Positions 8,607 to 18,778 are shown, numbered from the stretch's first letter. The stretch is 64,000 bases of DNA from Citrobacter europaeus (GCA_020099315.1 CP083650.1:4650001-4714000), one strand, 5' to 3'. Notes: generated by a model from the letters alone, not told the origin. Program-made: numbers and translations.

Positions 8607-9182
8607 ATGATCCATATTTCCGATGCTGCACAAGCGCACTTTGCCAAACTGCTGGCAAATCAGGAAGAAGGGACACAAATCCGCGTATTTGTGATTAATC
8701 CCGGCACGCCTAACGCTGAATGCGGCGTTTCTTATTGTCCGCCGGACGCCGTGGAAGCAACCGACACCGCCATTAAATTTGACCTGCTGACCGCATATGT
8801 TGATGAACTGAGCGCACCGTATTTGGAAGATGCAGAAATCGATTTCGTGACCGACCAGTTAGGCTCTCAACTGACTCTGAAAGCGCCAAACGCCAAAATG
8901 CGTAAAGTTGCCGATGATGCGCCGCTGATGGAACGCGTGGAGTACATGCTGCAATCGCAGATCAACCCTCAGTTGGCTGGCCACGGCGGTCGCGTCTCTC
9001 TGATGGAAATCACCGATGAAGGCTACGCCATTCTGCAGTTTGGCGGCGGCTGTAACGGCTGTTCAATGGTAGATGTCACGCTGAAAGAAGGTATCGAGAA
9101 ACAGCTGCTGGCTGAATTCCCTGAACTGAAAGGCGTTCGCGATTTAACCGAACACCAGCGCGGCGAGCACTCTTACTACTAA
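8607..9182 (+). CDS. nfuA: Fe-S cluster carrier protein NfuA
   Basis: A 191-residue cytoplasmic Fe-S carrier. The N-terminal degenerate A-type domain (to about residue 100) lacks the full cysteine set. The C-terminal Nfu domain keeps the pair Cys149-x-x-Cys152 in GGGCNGCS. NfuA holds a [4Fe-4S] cluster bridged between two subunits and passes it to client enzymes such as aconitase and LipA, mainly during oxidative stress or iron starvation. Length and sequence equal the E. coli protein. It is downstream of gntX and upstream of gntT, which explains the old name gntY. Confidence 0.96.
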   Translation: MIHISDAAQAHFAKLLANQEEGTQIRVFVINPGTPNAECGVSYCPPDAVEATDTAIKFDLLTAYVDELSAPYLEDAEIDFVTDQLGSQLTLKAPNAKMRKVADDAPLMERVEYMLQSQINPQLAGHGGRVSLMEITDEGYAILQFGGGCNGCSMVDVTLKEGIEKQLLAEFPELKGVRDLTEHQRGEHSYY

Positions 9183-9204
9183 CGCCCAAACCTGTAGACT
9201 TTCT

Positions 9205-9281
9205 ATAGCCCGATAAGACGCCCCGCGTCGCCATCGGGCATTAACGCCGGATGGCAGTGTAATCGCGGTCTCCGGCGTCCC
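9205..9281. repeat. REP-like palindromes after nfuA
   Basis: One inverted repeat (AGCCCGATAAG...GCCATCGGGC) and a second REP-like one (GCCGGATGGCAG...TCTCCGGCG) follow nfuA. The rest of the gap up to gntT (9282-9555) holds the gntT control region with two GntR-type sites. Confidence 0.7.
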
Positions 9282-9379
9282 CCTCTGTCCTGGCATCTAT
9301 CCTGCAACAATCCCCCTCATAATTTGACCAGCCTCTCATAATTTAAATTTTGCCTGCCCAGGTGATTTTCAAGCGCCAC

Positions 9380-9395
9380 ATGTTACCCGTATCAT
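9380..9395. promoter_or_regulatory. GntR operator upstream of gntT (distal)
   Basis: ATGTTACCCGTATCAT is one mismatch from a perfect palindrome of the GntR type (TGTTAC, two bases, GTAACA). Gluconate is expected to release GntR here and induce gntT. Confidence 0.75.
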
Positions 9396-9520
9396 TCGTA
9401 TCAGCACCTAATACACACATAATAGCCAGCTAAACTGATTAGTTTTGAAGGCAACCAGCATTGGTGCTGAGAATACTCTGTTCCCGGTCGGGACAATCGG
9501 AATTTGTCATCTAAACACTG

Positions 9521-9536
9521 ACGTTACCCATAACAA
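9521..9536. promoter_or_regulatory. GntR operator upstream of gntT (proximal)
   Basis: ACGTTACCCATAACAA is a second GntR-type site (CGTTAC, two bases, ATAACA). It lies about 20 bp before the gntT start codon, well downstream of the first site. The pair suggests looping or roadblock repression. Confidence 0.65.
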
Positions 9537-9555
9537 AGTAAAGGCCAGGTAAATC

Positions 9556-10872
9556 ATGCCATTAGTCATCGTTGCTATCGGTGTAATCTTGTTACTCCTC
9601 CTGATGATCCGTTTCAAAATGAACGGTTTCATCGCTCTCGTCCTGGTGGCGCTTGCTGTCGGATTGATGCAAGGGATGCCACTGGATAAAGTCATCGGTT
9701 CGATTAAAGCCGGCGTCGGCGGAACCCTTGGCAGCCTCGCCCTGATTATGGGTTTTGGCGCCATGCTGGGCAAAATGCTGGCGGACTGCGGCGGCGCACA
9801 GCGCATCGCAACCACCCTGATTGCTAAATTCGGCAAAAAACATATCCAGTGGGCGGTGGTATTAACTGGCTTCACCGTCGGTTTTGCCCTGTTCTACGAA
9901 GTCGGCTTCGTGCTGATGCTGCCGCTGGTGTTCACCATCGCCGCTGCTGCCAATATCCCGCTGCTGTACGTTGGCGTACCGATGGCTGCTGCGCTGTCCG
10001 TAACACATGGCTTCCTGCCGCCACACCCGGGTCCAACCGCTATTGCCACCATTTTCCACGCAGATATGGGTAAAACCCTGCTGTTTGGTACAATTCTGGC
10101 AATCCCAACCGTTATTCTCGCCGGTCCGGTGTACGCTCGTTTCCTGAAAGGCATCGATAAGCCAATCCCGGAAGGTTTGTACAGCGCGAAAACCTTTACT
10201 GAAGAAGAGATGCCTGGCTTTGGTGTCAGCGTCTGGACCTCTCTGGTACCGGTTATCCTGATGGCAATGCGCGCCGTGGCGGAGATGATTCTGCCAAAAG
10301 GTCATGCTTTCCTGACGGTTGCAGAGTTCCTCGGCGACCCGGTCATGGCAACGCTTATCGCAGTGCTGATTGCGATGTTCACTTTTGGTCTGAACCGTGG
10401 ACGTTCGATGGATCAGATTAACGACACGCTGGTGTCCTCAATCAAAATCATCGCAATGATGCTGTTGATCATCGGTGGTGGCGGTGCCTTCAAACAGGTC
10501 CTGGTTGATAGCGGCGTGGACAAATACATCGCTTCAATGATGCACGGCTCTAACGTGTCTCCACTGCTGATGGCATGGTCTATCGCGGCGGTACTGCGTA
10601 TCGCACTGGGTTCCGCGACCGTTGCTGCGATTACAGCAGGTGGGATTGTGGCGCCGCTGATTGCAACGACCGGCGTAAGCCCAGAGCTGATGGTTATTGC
10701 GGTTGGTTCCGGTTCCGTCATTTTCTCCCACGTGAACGATCCAGGCTTCTGGCTGTTCAAGGAGTACTTCAACCTGACCATCGGTGAGACCATCAAGTCA
10801 TGGTCAATGCTGGAAACCATTATCTCCGTCTGCGGTCTGGTAGGGTGTCTGCTGCTGGGTATGGTGGTTTAA
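9556..10872 (+). CDS. gntT: High-affinity gluconate transporter GntT
   Basis: A 438-residue inner-membrane permease of the GntP family that takes up D-gluconate with protons. The chain is almost wholly hydrophobic, with about 12-14 predicted membrane spans. It carries family landmarks such as GFGAMLGKMLADCGGAQRIA near residues 72-91, GFLPPHPGPTAIA near 153-165 and the C-terminal SHVNDPGFWLFKEYFNLT. Length equals E. coli GntT (438 aa). It is monocistronic, with GntR operators upstream and a terminator after the stop codon. Its partner gntKU lies about 25 kb away, a known split of the GntI system. Confidence 0.95.
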   Translation: MPLVIVAIGVILLLLLMIRFKMNGFIALVLVALAVGLMQGMPLDKVIGSIKAGVGGTLGSLALIMGFGAMLGKMLADCGGAQRIATTLIAKFGKKHIQWAVVLTGFTVGFALFYEVGFVLMLPLVFTIAAAANIPLLYVGVPMAAALSVTHGFLPPHPGPTAIATIFHADMGKTLLFGTILAIPTVILAGPVYARFLKGIDKPIPEGLYSAKTFTEEEMPGFGVSVWTSLVPVILMAMRAVAEMILPKGHAFLTVAEFLGDPVMATLIAVLIAMFTFGLNRGRSMDQINDTLVSSIKIIAMMLLIIGGGGAFKQVLVDSGVDKYIASMMHGSNVSPLLMAWSIAAVLRIALGSATVAAITAGGIVAPLIATTGVSPELMVIAVGSGSVIFSHVNDPGFWLFKEYFNLTIGETIKSWSMLETIISVCGLVGCLLLGMVV

Positions 10873-10883
10873 ACGAGACGGCT

Positions 10884-10922
10884 CGTAGGCCGAATAAGGC
10901 AAAGCTGCCATCCGGCCTACGA
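10884..10922. repeat. REP unit after gntT
   Basis: A single REP palindrome (CGTAGGCCGAATAAG...GCCATCCGGCCTACG) lies 12 bp after the gntT stop codon. Confidence 0.8.
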
Positions 10923-10937
10923 TCTAGCACCATAAAT

Positions 10938-10963
10938 AAGCTGGGGAAATCCCCGGCTTTTTT
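10938..10963 (+). terminator. Intrinsic terminator of gntT, touching the malQ stop
   Basis: AGCTGGGGA and TCCCCGGCT form the stem, followed by seven T residues. The T tract overlaps the last bases of the convergent malQ gene. The same hairpin may also serve malQ in the opposite direction. Confidence 0.8.
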
Positions 10964-13049
10964 ACTTCTTCTTCGCGGCCGCTTTGCGGCGCTTATCCAA
11001 ATCCTTAATCAGCTTATTCACGCCCTCATCGGCAAACATCTGTTCCAGCGTGGCGGTGAGCTTACGCCGCCAGTTTTTGTACTGGTCGCTGGTCCCCGGA
11101 ATGTTGACCGGCTCAGCCATATCCAGCCAGTCTTCCGGTTGCAGGCCCAGCAACGCACTATTGCTGTCAGCGATGTAGCGTTGCATACCGCGATTAAGAA
11201 TCGGCGTCATCGACATCAGGGACGCCTTGTGACCAGCACGTTTTGGCAGGCAACCGTATTTGTGCAGCGCGTCCAGCAGCCCCTGTTTCGCCAGTTCTCT
11301 GTCCTGATACAACCCACGCAGCACGACTTCATCCGGGTACAGACCCAGCGCCTTACCGAGCGTCAGATCGCCGCTATCCCAATAACCTTTAAGCGTAGGA
11401 AGGTCATGCGTCGCCGCGACTGCCATTGATTGTTCCGGGTACGCTTTCGGCGCACGGAAGTTCTTCTCATGGTCATTCTCAAAATAAAGTACTTTGTAGG
11501 AATAGACACCACTGTCACGCAGCTTGCTGACGATCTCCACCGGCACGGTACCCAGATCTTCACCAATCACCATGCAGTGATGACGTTTACTTTCCAGCGC
11601 CAGAATGGAAAGCAGATCATCTACCGGATAATGCACGTAGGCACCGTGATCGGCTGTTTCTCCGTAAGGGATCCACCACAGACGCAGCATCGACATAACA
11701 TGGTCGATGCGCAGCGCGCCACAGTTCTGCATATTGGCGCGCAGCAATTCGATAAACGGTTCGTAAGCGCGTGCCGTGATGATGTGCGGATCCATCGGCG
11801 GCAGTCCCCAGTTTTGTCCGAGCGGACCGAGAATGTCCGGCGGTGCGCCCACCGAGGCTTTCAGGCAGTACAGCTCGCGGTCGCACCAGGTTTCCGCCCC
11901 ACCTTCGGCCACGCCAACCGCCAGGTCGCGATACAGTCCAATCGGCATCGCAAAGCCCTGGCTGGTTTTCCAGCAGTCAGCAAACTGGCTATACGCCAGC
12001 CACTGCAACCACAGGTAGAAATCCACATCATCACGATGTGTTTCGCAGAAGCGTTTTACCTCTGGCGAGTCCACCGACTGGAATGCCTGCGGCCACACCG
12101 GCCAGCCCCAGCGCAATGCGTCCTCTTTCACCTGATTGGCATGCAACGCGTCAAAGGCCGCCTGCCAGTAGAGGCTATCCCCTTCCTGAGTCACAAACTG
12201 GCGGAATGCCGCCATCTGCTCATCATCGCGCGCAGAGAAGCTTTTCCACGCCATACGTAGCGCCGTCATCTTCAGTGCGGTAACGGCAGAATAATCAACC
12301 CACTCAGCATCGCGCGCGCGTTGCAAAGCTTGCTGCGTCGCAGGTTTCTGCCACCAGGCCTGTGCCTCTTTACTCAGGTGGAAATCATCGACTGCGTTAA
12401 CATCAATATAAATAACGTTCAGCCAACGACGTGACGATGGACTATACGGGCTGGCGCTCTCCGGGTTCGCCGGATACAGTGCGTGAATCGGATTAAGCCC
12501 GATAAACGCGCCCCCGCGTTGCGCCACATCCACCAACATGGTGCGGAGATCGCCAAAATCGCCGATCCCCCAGTTTTTTTCCGAGCGCAGGGTGTAGAGC
12601 TGAACGCATGCGCCCCACAGCTTCTGCCCGGCAAGCAGCGCCTGTGGCTCATAGCAGCGTTTCGGCGCGACGATGATGCGGCAATGGGTGCGCAGCTCGC
12701 CCTGGGTCAGAGTCAGCGTGTGATACCCCTCCGGCAGCCTGGCTGGAAGGTTAAAAGATTTACCGCCGACGGCATGCCCTTTGTGCTGCACGCCCTCTTC
12801 GGTAGTCAGCAGCCAGTTAAACTCCCCGCTTCCCTCAACCGCCAGCGGCATTTTCTTACCAGCGGTATAAACCATGACATTCGGCACCGGCGTCACCGCC
12901 ACCTGAACGGCGGCGGAGGTGCGATGCATGGCGTCAAGCAAACGCCGCTTGGTTTCGGCGCCAATAGACTGCGGTTTACCGTGGGCATTAATGTAATTGG
13001 GGCTGATCCCCGCCGCCAGCGCGGCATTATCCAGACGTTTGCTTTCCAT
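10962..13049 (-). CDS. malQ: 4-alpha-glucanotransferase (amylomaltase) MalQ
   Basis: A 695-residue cytoplasmic GH77 enzyme that transfers maltosyl and longer dextrinyl units between maltodextrins and releases glucose. Catalytic segments are visible: GALRIDHVMSMLRLWWIP with the nucleophile Asp, VIGEDLGTVP with the acid/base Glu, and AATHDLPTLKGYW with the third acidic residue. The long N-terminal extension before the barrel is typical of enterobacterial MalQ (E. coli 694 aa). It is the second gene of malPQ, 9 bp after malP, and is expected to be induced by MalT with maltotriose. Confidence 0.96.
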   Translation of the reverse strand: MESKRLDNAALAAGISPNYINAHGKPQSIGAETKRRLLDAMHRTSAAVQVAVTPVPNVMVYTAGKKMPLAVEGSGEFNWLLTTEEGVQHKGHAVGGKSFNLPARLPEGYHTLTLTQGELRTHCRIIVAPKRCYEPQALLAGQKLWGACVQLYTLRSEKNWGIGDFGDLRTMLVDVAQRGGAFIGLNPIHALYPANPESASPYSPSSRRWLNVIYIDVNAVDDFHLSKEAQAWWQKPATQQALQRARDAEWVDYSAVTALKMTALRMAWKSFSARDDEQMAAFRQFVTQEGDSLYWQAAFDALHANQVKEDALRWGWPVWPQAFQSVDSPEVKRFCETHRDDVDFYLWLQWLAYSQFADCWKTSQGFAMPIGLYRDLAVGVAEGGAETWCDRELYCLKASVGAPPDILGPLGQNWGLPPMDPHIITARAYEPFIELLRANMQNCGALRIDHVMSMLRLWWIPYGETADHGAYVHYPVDDLLSILALESKRHHCMVIGEDLGTVPVEIVSKLRDSGVYSYKVLYFENDHEKNFRAPKAYPEQSMAVAATHDLPTLKGYWDSGDLTLGKALGLYPDEVVLRGLYQDRELAKQGLLDALHKYGCLPKRAGHKASLMSMTPILNRGMQRYIADSNSALLGLQPEDWLDMAEPVNIPGTSDQYKNWRRKLTATLEQMFADEGVNKLIKDLDKRRKAAAKKK

Positions 13050-13058
13050 CGCGATCCC

Positions 13059-15452
13059 TTAACGTTTCGCCTGCCAGATACGAGCCTGATAATCGCGGAT
13101 GGAGCGATCCGAACTGAACATGCCGCAACGCGCGGTATTCAGAATCGCCGCCCGGGTCCAGGCTTCCTGGTCACGATACAACACGTCAACCTGCTTCTGA
13201 GCTTCAACGTAGGCCGCGAAGTCCGCCATCACCAGATACGGGTCACCGCCCTGCTTGCCAATACTGTGCAACATCTGGTCGAAGGCATGTTTGTCGCCAT
13301 CGCTGTATTTCCCGCTTTCCAGCTCTTTCAGGACAGCATCCAGCACTTTGTCTTTCTTACGCCATTTCACCGGATCGTAGCCTTTGGCTTTGAGCGCCTT
13401 CACCTCTTCCACGGTATGACCAAAGATGAAGATATTCTCGTCACCCACCTTCTCGGCGATTTCGACGTTTGCGCCATCCAGCGTACCGACGGTTAACGCA
13501 CCGTTCAGCGCCAGCTTCATGTTACCGGTGCCGGAAGCCTCTTTCCCTGCGGTTGAGATCTGCTCAGAGATATCCGCCGCCGGGATCAGCATTTCCGCCG
13601 CCGAGACACAATAATCCGGCAGGAAGACGACCTTCAGTTTGTCACCCACTTGCGGGTCGTTATTGATGGTTTGCGCAACCTTGTTGATGGCGAAGATGAT
13701 ATTTTTCGCCAGGTAGTAACCCGGCGCGGCTTTTGCGCCAAACAGGAATACGCGCGGCACGCGATCGGCCTGCGGGTTCTCACGAATTTCTTTGTACAAC
13801 GCCAGAATGTGCAGCAGGTTGAGGTGCTGACGCTTGTACTCATGTAGACGTTTAATCTGAATATCAAAAATCGCGTTGGTCGTTATCTCAATACCGGTAC
13901 GCGCTTTAATAAACTTCACCAGTCGCTCTTTGTTCGCCAGCTTGATGTCACGATACTGCTGACGGAACTTCGCATCGTCAGCGTATTTTTCCAGGTTAAT
14001 CAACTGGTCGAGGTCGTTGGCCCACTCTTTTTTCAGCGATTTATCCAGCAGAGCGGCAAGCGCCGGGTTGCACTGCTTAATCCAGCGACGTGGGGTAATC
14101 CCGTTGGTGACGTTATGGAATTTATTCGGCCAGAGCTGGTGATATTCCGGGAACAAATCTTTCACCACCAGATCGGAGTGCAGCGCCGCCACGCCGTTAA
14201 CCGCAAAACCGCTGACCACACACATGTTAGCCATGCGCACCTGTTTGTTGTGCACCACCGCCAGTTTCGCCCAGACTTCAGCATCACCCGGCCAGGTTTT
14301 ATCGACCAACGTCTTAAAGCGGTCGTTAATCTCTTTGATGATTTGCATATGGCGCGGCAGAAGCGCTTTCACCAGCTTCTCGTCCCAGCACTCTAACGCT
14401 TCCGGCATCAGGGTATGGTTGGTGTAAGCAAAGGTTTTACTGGTAATGGCCCACGCATCGTCCCAGCTCATTTGGTGCTCATCAATCAGCACGCGCAGCA
14501 GCTCTGGGATCGCGATGGTCGGGTGGGTATCATTAAGCTGAATCACTTCGTAATCAGCCAGCTCATGCAGTTTACGCCCTGCCAGATGATGACGACGCAG
14601 AATGTCGGCTACGGAGCAGGCGCACTGGAAATACTGCTGCATCAGGCGCAGCTTTTTACCCGCGGTGTGGTTGTCGTTCGGGTACAGCACTTTGGTCAGT
14701 TTTTCGGCGTCGATGCCCTGCTGCTCTGCCCGCAGGAAATCGCCGTCATTAAATTTGGTCAGGTTAAACGGATGCGCGTGGCTGGCCTGCCACAGACGCA
14801 GCGGCTGGGCCACGCTGTTGCGATAGCCAAGAACCGGCAGATCCCAGGCCTGACCAGTGATGATAAATCCTGGTTCCCAGTGCCCTTCTTTGGTGACTTT
14901 GCCGCCAATTCCAACCTGCACATCCAGCGCCTCGTTGTGGCGGAACCACGGATAGCTGCCGCGATGCCAGTCGTCCGGGGCTTCCATCTGTTGCCCATCG
15001 GCAAACGACTGACGGAACAGGCCGTACTGGTAGTTGAGACCGTAGCCCGTCGCCGACTGGCCGACCGTCGCCATCGAATCAAGGAAGCAGGCCGCCAGAC
15101 GCCCCAACCCACCGTTACCTAACGCCGGATCGATCTCTTCTTCCAGCAGGTCGGTCAGGTTGACGCCATGCGCTTTCAGCTCATCGCTCACCGCCTGAAA
15201 CCAACCGAGATTAAGTAAGTTGTTACCGGTCAGACGACCAATCAAAAACTCCATCGAGATGTAGTTAACGTGACGCTGATTTTTTGCCGGTTTTGCCGCA
15301 GGCTGGGCGCTGAGTAACTCAGCCAACGCCCCACTCACTGCTTGCCACCACTGGCGCGACGTCATTTCTTGAGCCGACAGTAAACCGAAGCGCTGCCACT
15401 GACGTGTCAGGGCAGCCTGAAATTGATCTTTGTTGAAAGTAGGCTGTGACAT
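13059..15452 (-). CDS. malP: Maltodextrin phosphorylase MalP
   Basis: A 797-residue cytoplasmic GT35 phosphorylase that uses phosphate to release glucose-1-phosphate from linear maltodextrins. The pyridoxal phosphate lysine lies in EASGTGNMKLALNGALTVG, and the family motif GNGGLGRLAACFLDSMATVG is near residues 111-130. It is the paralogue of GlgP in this same window, but it is shorter and lacks the N-terminal regulatory contacts. First gene of malPQ, read divergently from malT. MalT boxes lie in the 618-bp gap upstream. The length equals E. coli MalP (797 aa). Confidence 0.96.
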   Translation of the reverse strand: MSQPTFNKDQFQAALTRQWQRFGLLSAQEMTSRQWWQAVSGALAELLSAQPAAKPAKNQRHVNYISMEFLIGRLTGNNLLNLGWFQAVSDELKAHGVNLTDLLEEEIDPALGNGGLGRLAACFLDSMATVGQSATGYGLNYQYGLFRQSFADGQQMEAPDDWHRGSYPWFRHNEALDVQVGIGGKVTKEGHWEPGFIITGQAWDLPVLGYRNSVAQPLRLWQASHAHPFNLTKFNDGDFLRAEQQGIDAEKLTKVLYPNDNHTAGKKLRLMQQYFQCACSVADILRRHHLAGRKLHELADYEVIQLNDTHPTIAIPELLRVLIDEHQMSWDDAWAITSKTFAYTNHTLMPEALECWDEKLVKALLPRHMQIIKEINDRFKTLVDKTWPGDAEVWAKLAVVHNKQVRMANMCVVSGFAVNGVAALHSDLVVKDLFPEYHQLWPNKFHNVTNGITPRRWIKQCNPALAALLDKSLKKEWANDLDQLINLEKYADDAKFRQQYRDIKLANKERLVKFIKARTGIEITTNAIFDIQIKRLHEYKRQHLNLLHILALYKEIRENPQADRVPRVFLFGAKAAPGYYLAKNIIFAINKVAQTINNDPQVGDKLKVVFLPDYCVSAAEMLIPAADISEQISTAGKEASGTGNMKLALNGALTVGTLDGANVEIAEKVGDENIFIFGHTVEEVKALKAKGYDPVKWRKKDKVLDAVLKELESGKYSDGDKHAFDQMLHSIGKQGGDPYLVMADFAAYVEAQKQVDVLYRDQEAWTRAAILNTARCGMFSSDRSIRDYQARIWQAKR

Positions 15453-15519
15453 AGGGGTTCCAGATCCTTAGGTAATAAAACAACGTTATCGCTAGTTTGC
15501 CTGGCTCGTTGTTGACATT

Positions 15520-15564
15520 CCTCATCCTGGCACGGATTAGGCAGGGAGGAGGAGCGGGGATGAG
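15520..15564 (-). promoter_or_regulatory. MalT box cluster of the malPQ promoter
   Basis: Three MalT-like core boxes lie about 70-110 bp before malP. GGATGAGG is on the minus strand at 15520-15527. GGGAGGAGG (15544-15552) and GGGGATGAG (15556-15564) are on the plus strand. The arrangement matches the known malP promoter, where MalT binds cooperatively and activates without CRP. Confidence 0.65.
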
Positions 15565-15927
15565 CATAAAAATGTGATCGCTGCCACTTAAAGGTAGCGT
15601 AATCGCCCGTAAATTCGCGTAATCCCGCAAAACACCCAACGGACGACGCATTAATAGCAAGGGATAAATCGACAATATCAAATAGTGGGGTGACGGTGGG
15701 GAAACAATGTGTAAACAGAGAAATAGTTTCTAACCTGAAATACCTGGGCCAGATAAGATAATTCACATGAAACTTTTAAGTCGGCCACAAGATTCGGTGC
15801 TTTACATTAACTCACTGAGTAGCCTTATAAAAAATGAGGCATTTTTCGGCGCAGTCAAAATAACGACGGATCCAGTCGCCACGCCTGTTGCGACTCTTTA
15901 AACCAATTAATGTAATAGATGTATAGA

Positions 15928-16006
15928 TTTGTGACATAGTGCAAAATCAGACACACAAAAAGTCCGCTTAGCTTGCATAAAACTCTAATCTGGCCGACCT
16001 TATATC
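15928..16006 (+). promoter_or_regulatory. malT promoter with CRP site
   Basis: A CRP-like half palindrome, TGTGACATAGTGCAAA, begins at 15930. It is followed by TTGCAT (15973-15978) and an AT-rich -10 region, CTTATATCC, near 15999-16007. The stretch closely resembles the E. coli malT control region, where cAMP-CRP activates. Bases 15565-15927 between the two promoters show no gene. Confidence 0.7.
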
Positions 16007-16070
16007 CATTAATTACGAAGCGCAAAAAAAATCACTCTTCCCCATTTTCACACAGTGAAGTGACTAACTT

Positions 16071-18776
16071 ATGTTGATTCCGTCTAAATTAAGTCGTCCG
16101 GTTCGACTCGACCATACGGTGGTTCGTGAGCGCCTGTTGGCTAAACTTTCCGGCGCGAACAATTTCAGGCTCGCCCTGATAACAAGTCCTGCTGGGTATG
16201 GAAAAACGACGCTGGTTTCACAATGGGCGGCGGGGAAGAACGACTTAGGCTGGTACTCTCTGGATGAAGGCGATAATCAGCAAGAACGTTTTGCGAGCTA
16301 TCTGATCGCCGCCATCCAGCAGGCAACCGGTGGACATTGCACCACCAGCGAAGCGATGGTGCAAAAGCGCCAATACGCCAGCCTGACGTCACTGTTTGCC
16401 CAGCTATTTATCGAACTGGCCGAGTGGCACCGCCCGCTCTACCTGGTGGTGGATGATTATCATCTGATCTCTAATCCGGCTATTCACGAAGCGATGCGGT
16501 TTTTCCTGCGTCACCAGCCTGAGAACCTTACGCTGGTCGTGCTGTCGCGCAACCTGCCGCAGTTGGGCATTGCTAACCTGCGGGTACGCGATCAACTACT
16601 GGAGATAGGCAGCCAACAGTTAGCCTTTAACCATCAGGAAGCCAAACAATTTTTCGACCGACGTTTGTCCTCCCCCATTGAAGCGGCTGAAAGCAGCCGG
16701 ATGTGTGATGACGTTGCTGGCTGGGCCACAGCGTTACAACTGATTGCCCTTTCCGCCCGCCAGAACAATAACTCTGCTCACCAGTCGGCACGTCGCCTCG
16801 CCGGGATCAACGCCAGCCATTTATCTGATTACCTGGTTGATGAAGTGCTGGACAGCGTCGACCTCGGCACCCGTCACTTCCTGCTGAAAAGCGCCATTCT
16901 GCGCTCCATGAACGATGCGCTGATCGTCCGCGTTACCGGGGAAGAAAACGGCCAGATGCGGCTGGAGGAGATTGAGCGCCAAGGCTTATTCCTGCAGCGT
17001 ATGGATGACGTTGGCGAGTGGTTCAGTTATCACCCGCTGTTTGGCAGCTTTTTACGCCAGCGCTGTCAGTGGGAGCTGGCGAGCGAACTGCCCGAAATAC
17101 ACCGCGCTGCCGCGGAAAGCTGGATGGCGCAAGGTTTCCCCAGCGAAGCTATCCACCACGCGCTGGCGGCAGGCGACGCCCATATGCTCCGCGACATCCT
17201 GCTTAATCATGCGTGGGGACTGTTTAACCACAGCGAGCTGACGCTGCTGGAAGAGTCGCTGAAAGCTCTGCCGTGGGAAAGCCTGCTGGAAAACCCGCGT
17301 CTGGTTCTGCTCCAGGCCTGGCTGATGCAAAGCCAGCACCGCTACGGAGAGGTTAACACTCTGCTGGCGCGCGCTGAGCAGGAAATAAAAGGCGACATGG
17401 AACCAACGCTGCACGCCGAATTCAACGCCCTGCGGGCGCAGGTAGCGATTAACGACGGAAACCCTGACGAAGCCGAGCGTCTGGCGAAACTGGCGCTGGA
17501 TGAGTTACCCATCGCCTGGTTCTATAGCCGTATCGTCGCCACCTCGGTGCACGGCGAAGTCCTGCACTGTAAGGGCGATCTCACGCGCTCTCTGGCGTTG
17601 ATGCAGCAAACCGAGCAAATGGCCCGCCATCATGACGTCTGGCATTACGCGCTGTGGAGCCTTATCCAGCAAAGCGAGATTTTGTTTGCCCAGGGCTTTT
17701 TACAGGCCGCCTGGGAGACTCAGGAAAAAGCGTTTCAACTGATCAAAGAGCAGCATCTGGAACAACTGCCGATGCACGAGTTCCTGGTACGCATTCGCGC
17801 GCAGCTACTGTGGGCATGGGCGCGTCTGGACGAGTCCGAAGCGTCTGCCCGCTCGGGTATTGAACTGCTTTCCACTTTCCAGCCGCAGCAACAGCTACAG
17901 TGCCTGGCATTGCTGATTCAGTGTTCGCTGGCGCGGGGCGATCTGGACAATGCGCGTAGCCTGCTTAACCGTCTGGAAAACCTGCTGGGCAACGGCCACT
18001 ATCACAGCGACTGGATCTCAAACGCCGATAAGGTGCGGGTGATTTACTGGCAAATGGTAGGCGACAAAAACTCGGCCGCCAACTGGCTGCGCCACACGCC
18101 GAAACCGGAATTCGCCAATAACCACTTCCTGCAAAGCCAGTGGCGCAACATCGCCCGCGCGCAGATCCTGCTCGGCGAGTTTGAACCGGCTGAAATTGTG
18201 CTGGAAGAGTTGAATGAAAATGCGCGCAATCTGCGTCTGATGAGCGATCTGAACCGTAACCTGCTGCTGCTTAATCAGTTGTACTGGCAGGCAGGGCGCA
18301 AAAATGACGCCCAGCGCGTATTACTCGATGCGCTGCAGCTGGCGAACCGCACCGGGTTTATCAGTCACTTTGTTATTGAAGGCGAGGCCATGGCGCAACA
18401 ACTGCGCCAGCTGATTCAGCTCAATACCTTACCGGAGCTCGATCAACACCGCGCCCAGCGCATTTTGCGCGAGATTAACCAGCACCACCGCCATAAATTC
18501 GCCCACTTCGATGAAGGATTCGTTGAGCGTCTGCTTACTCATCCGGAAGTGCCGGAGCTTATCCGCACCAGTCCGCTGACCCAGCGCGAATGGCAGGTTC
18601 TGGGACTGATTTATTCGGGCTACAGCAACGAGCAGATCGCCGGAGAGCTGGCCGTCGCGGCAACGACCATCAAGACGCACATCCGCAATTTGTACCAAAA
18701 ACTTGGCGTCGCACATCGTCAGGATGCGGTGCAACATGCGCAGAAGCTGCTGAAGATGATGGGATATGGGGTTTAG
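16071..18776 (+). CDS. malT: Maltose regulon activator MalT
   Basis: A 901-residue STAND-class ATPase and transcription activator. The P-loop SPAGYGKTT is at residues 39-47, with VVDDYHL as a Walker B-like segment near 125. The long middle part is made of superhelical TPR-like repeats that bind maltotriose. The C-terminus has a LuxR-type helix-turn-helix: LTQREWQVLGLIYSGYSNEQ, then IAGELAVAATTIKTHIRNLY. With ATP and maltotriose it oligomerises and activates malPQ and the other mal operons. Length equals E. coli MalT. It is divergent from malPQ, its direct target in this window. Confidence 0.97.
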   Translation: MLIPSKLSRPVRLDHTVVRERLLAKLSGANNFRLALITSPAGYGKTTLVSQWAAGKNDLGWYSLDEGDNQQERFASYLIAAIQQATGGHCTTSEAMVQKRQYASLTSLFAQLFIELAEWHRPLYLVVDDYHLISNPAIHEAMRFFLRHQPENLTLVVLSRNLPQLGIANLRVRDQLLEIGSQQLAFNHQEAKQFFDRRLSSPIEAAESSRMCDDVAGWATALQLIALSARQNNNSAHQSARRLAGINASHLSDYLVDEVLDSVDLGTRHFLLKSAILRSMNDALIVRVTGEENGQMRLEEIERQGLFLQRMDDVGEWFSYHPLFGSFLRQRCQWELASELPEIHRAAAESWMAQGFPSEAIHHALAAGDAHMLRDILLNHAWGLFNHSELTLLEESLKALPWESLLENPRLVLLQAWLMQSQHRYGEVNTLLARAEQEIKGDMEPTLHAEFNALRAQVAINDGNPDEAERLAKLALDELPIAWFYSRIVATSVHGEVLHCKGDLTRSLALMQQTEQMARHHDVWHYALWSLIQQSEILFAQGFLQAAWETQEKAFQLIKEQHLEQLPMHEFLVRIRAQLLWAWARLDESEASARSGIELLSTFQPQQQLQCLALLIQCSLARGDLDNARSLLNRLENLLGNGHYHSDWISNADKVRVIYWQMVGDKNSAANWLRHTPKPEFANNHFLQSQWRNIARAQILLGEFEPAEIVLEELNENARNLRLMSDLNRNLLLLNQLYWQAGRKNDAQRVLLDALQLANRTGFISHFVIEGEAMAQQLRQLIQLNTLPELDQHRAQRILREINQHHRHKFAHFDEGFVERLLTHPEVPELIRTSPLTQREWQVLGLIYSGYSNEQIAGELAVAATTIKTHIRNLYQKLGVAHRQDAVQHAQKLLKMMGYGV

Positions 18777-18778
18777 TT

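Noticed and set aside
12483..13496. A 337-codon plus-strand open frame opposite malQ and malP
   Set aside because: It crosses two well-supported genes on the other strand and shows no domain or start signal. It is a shadow frame.
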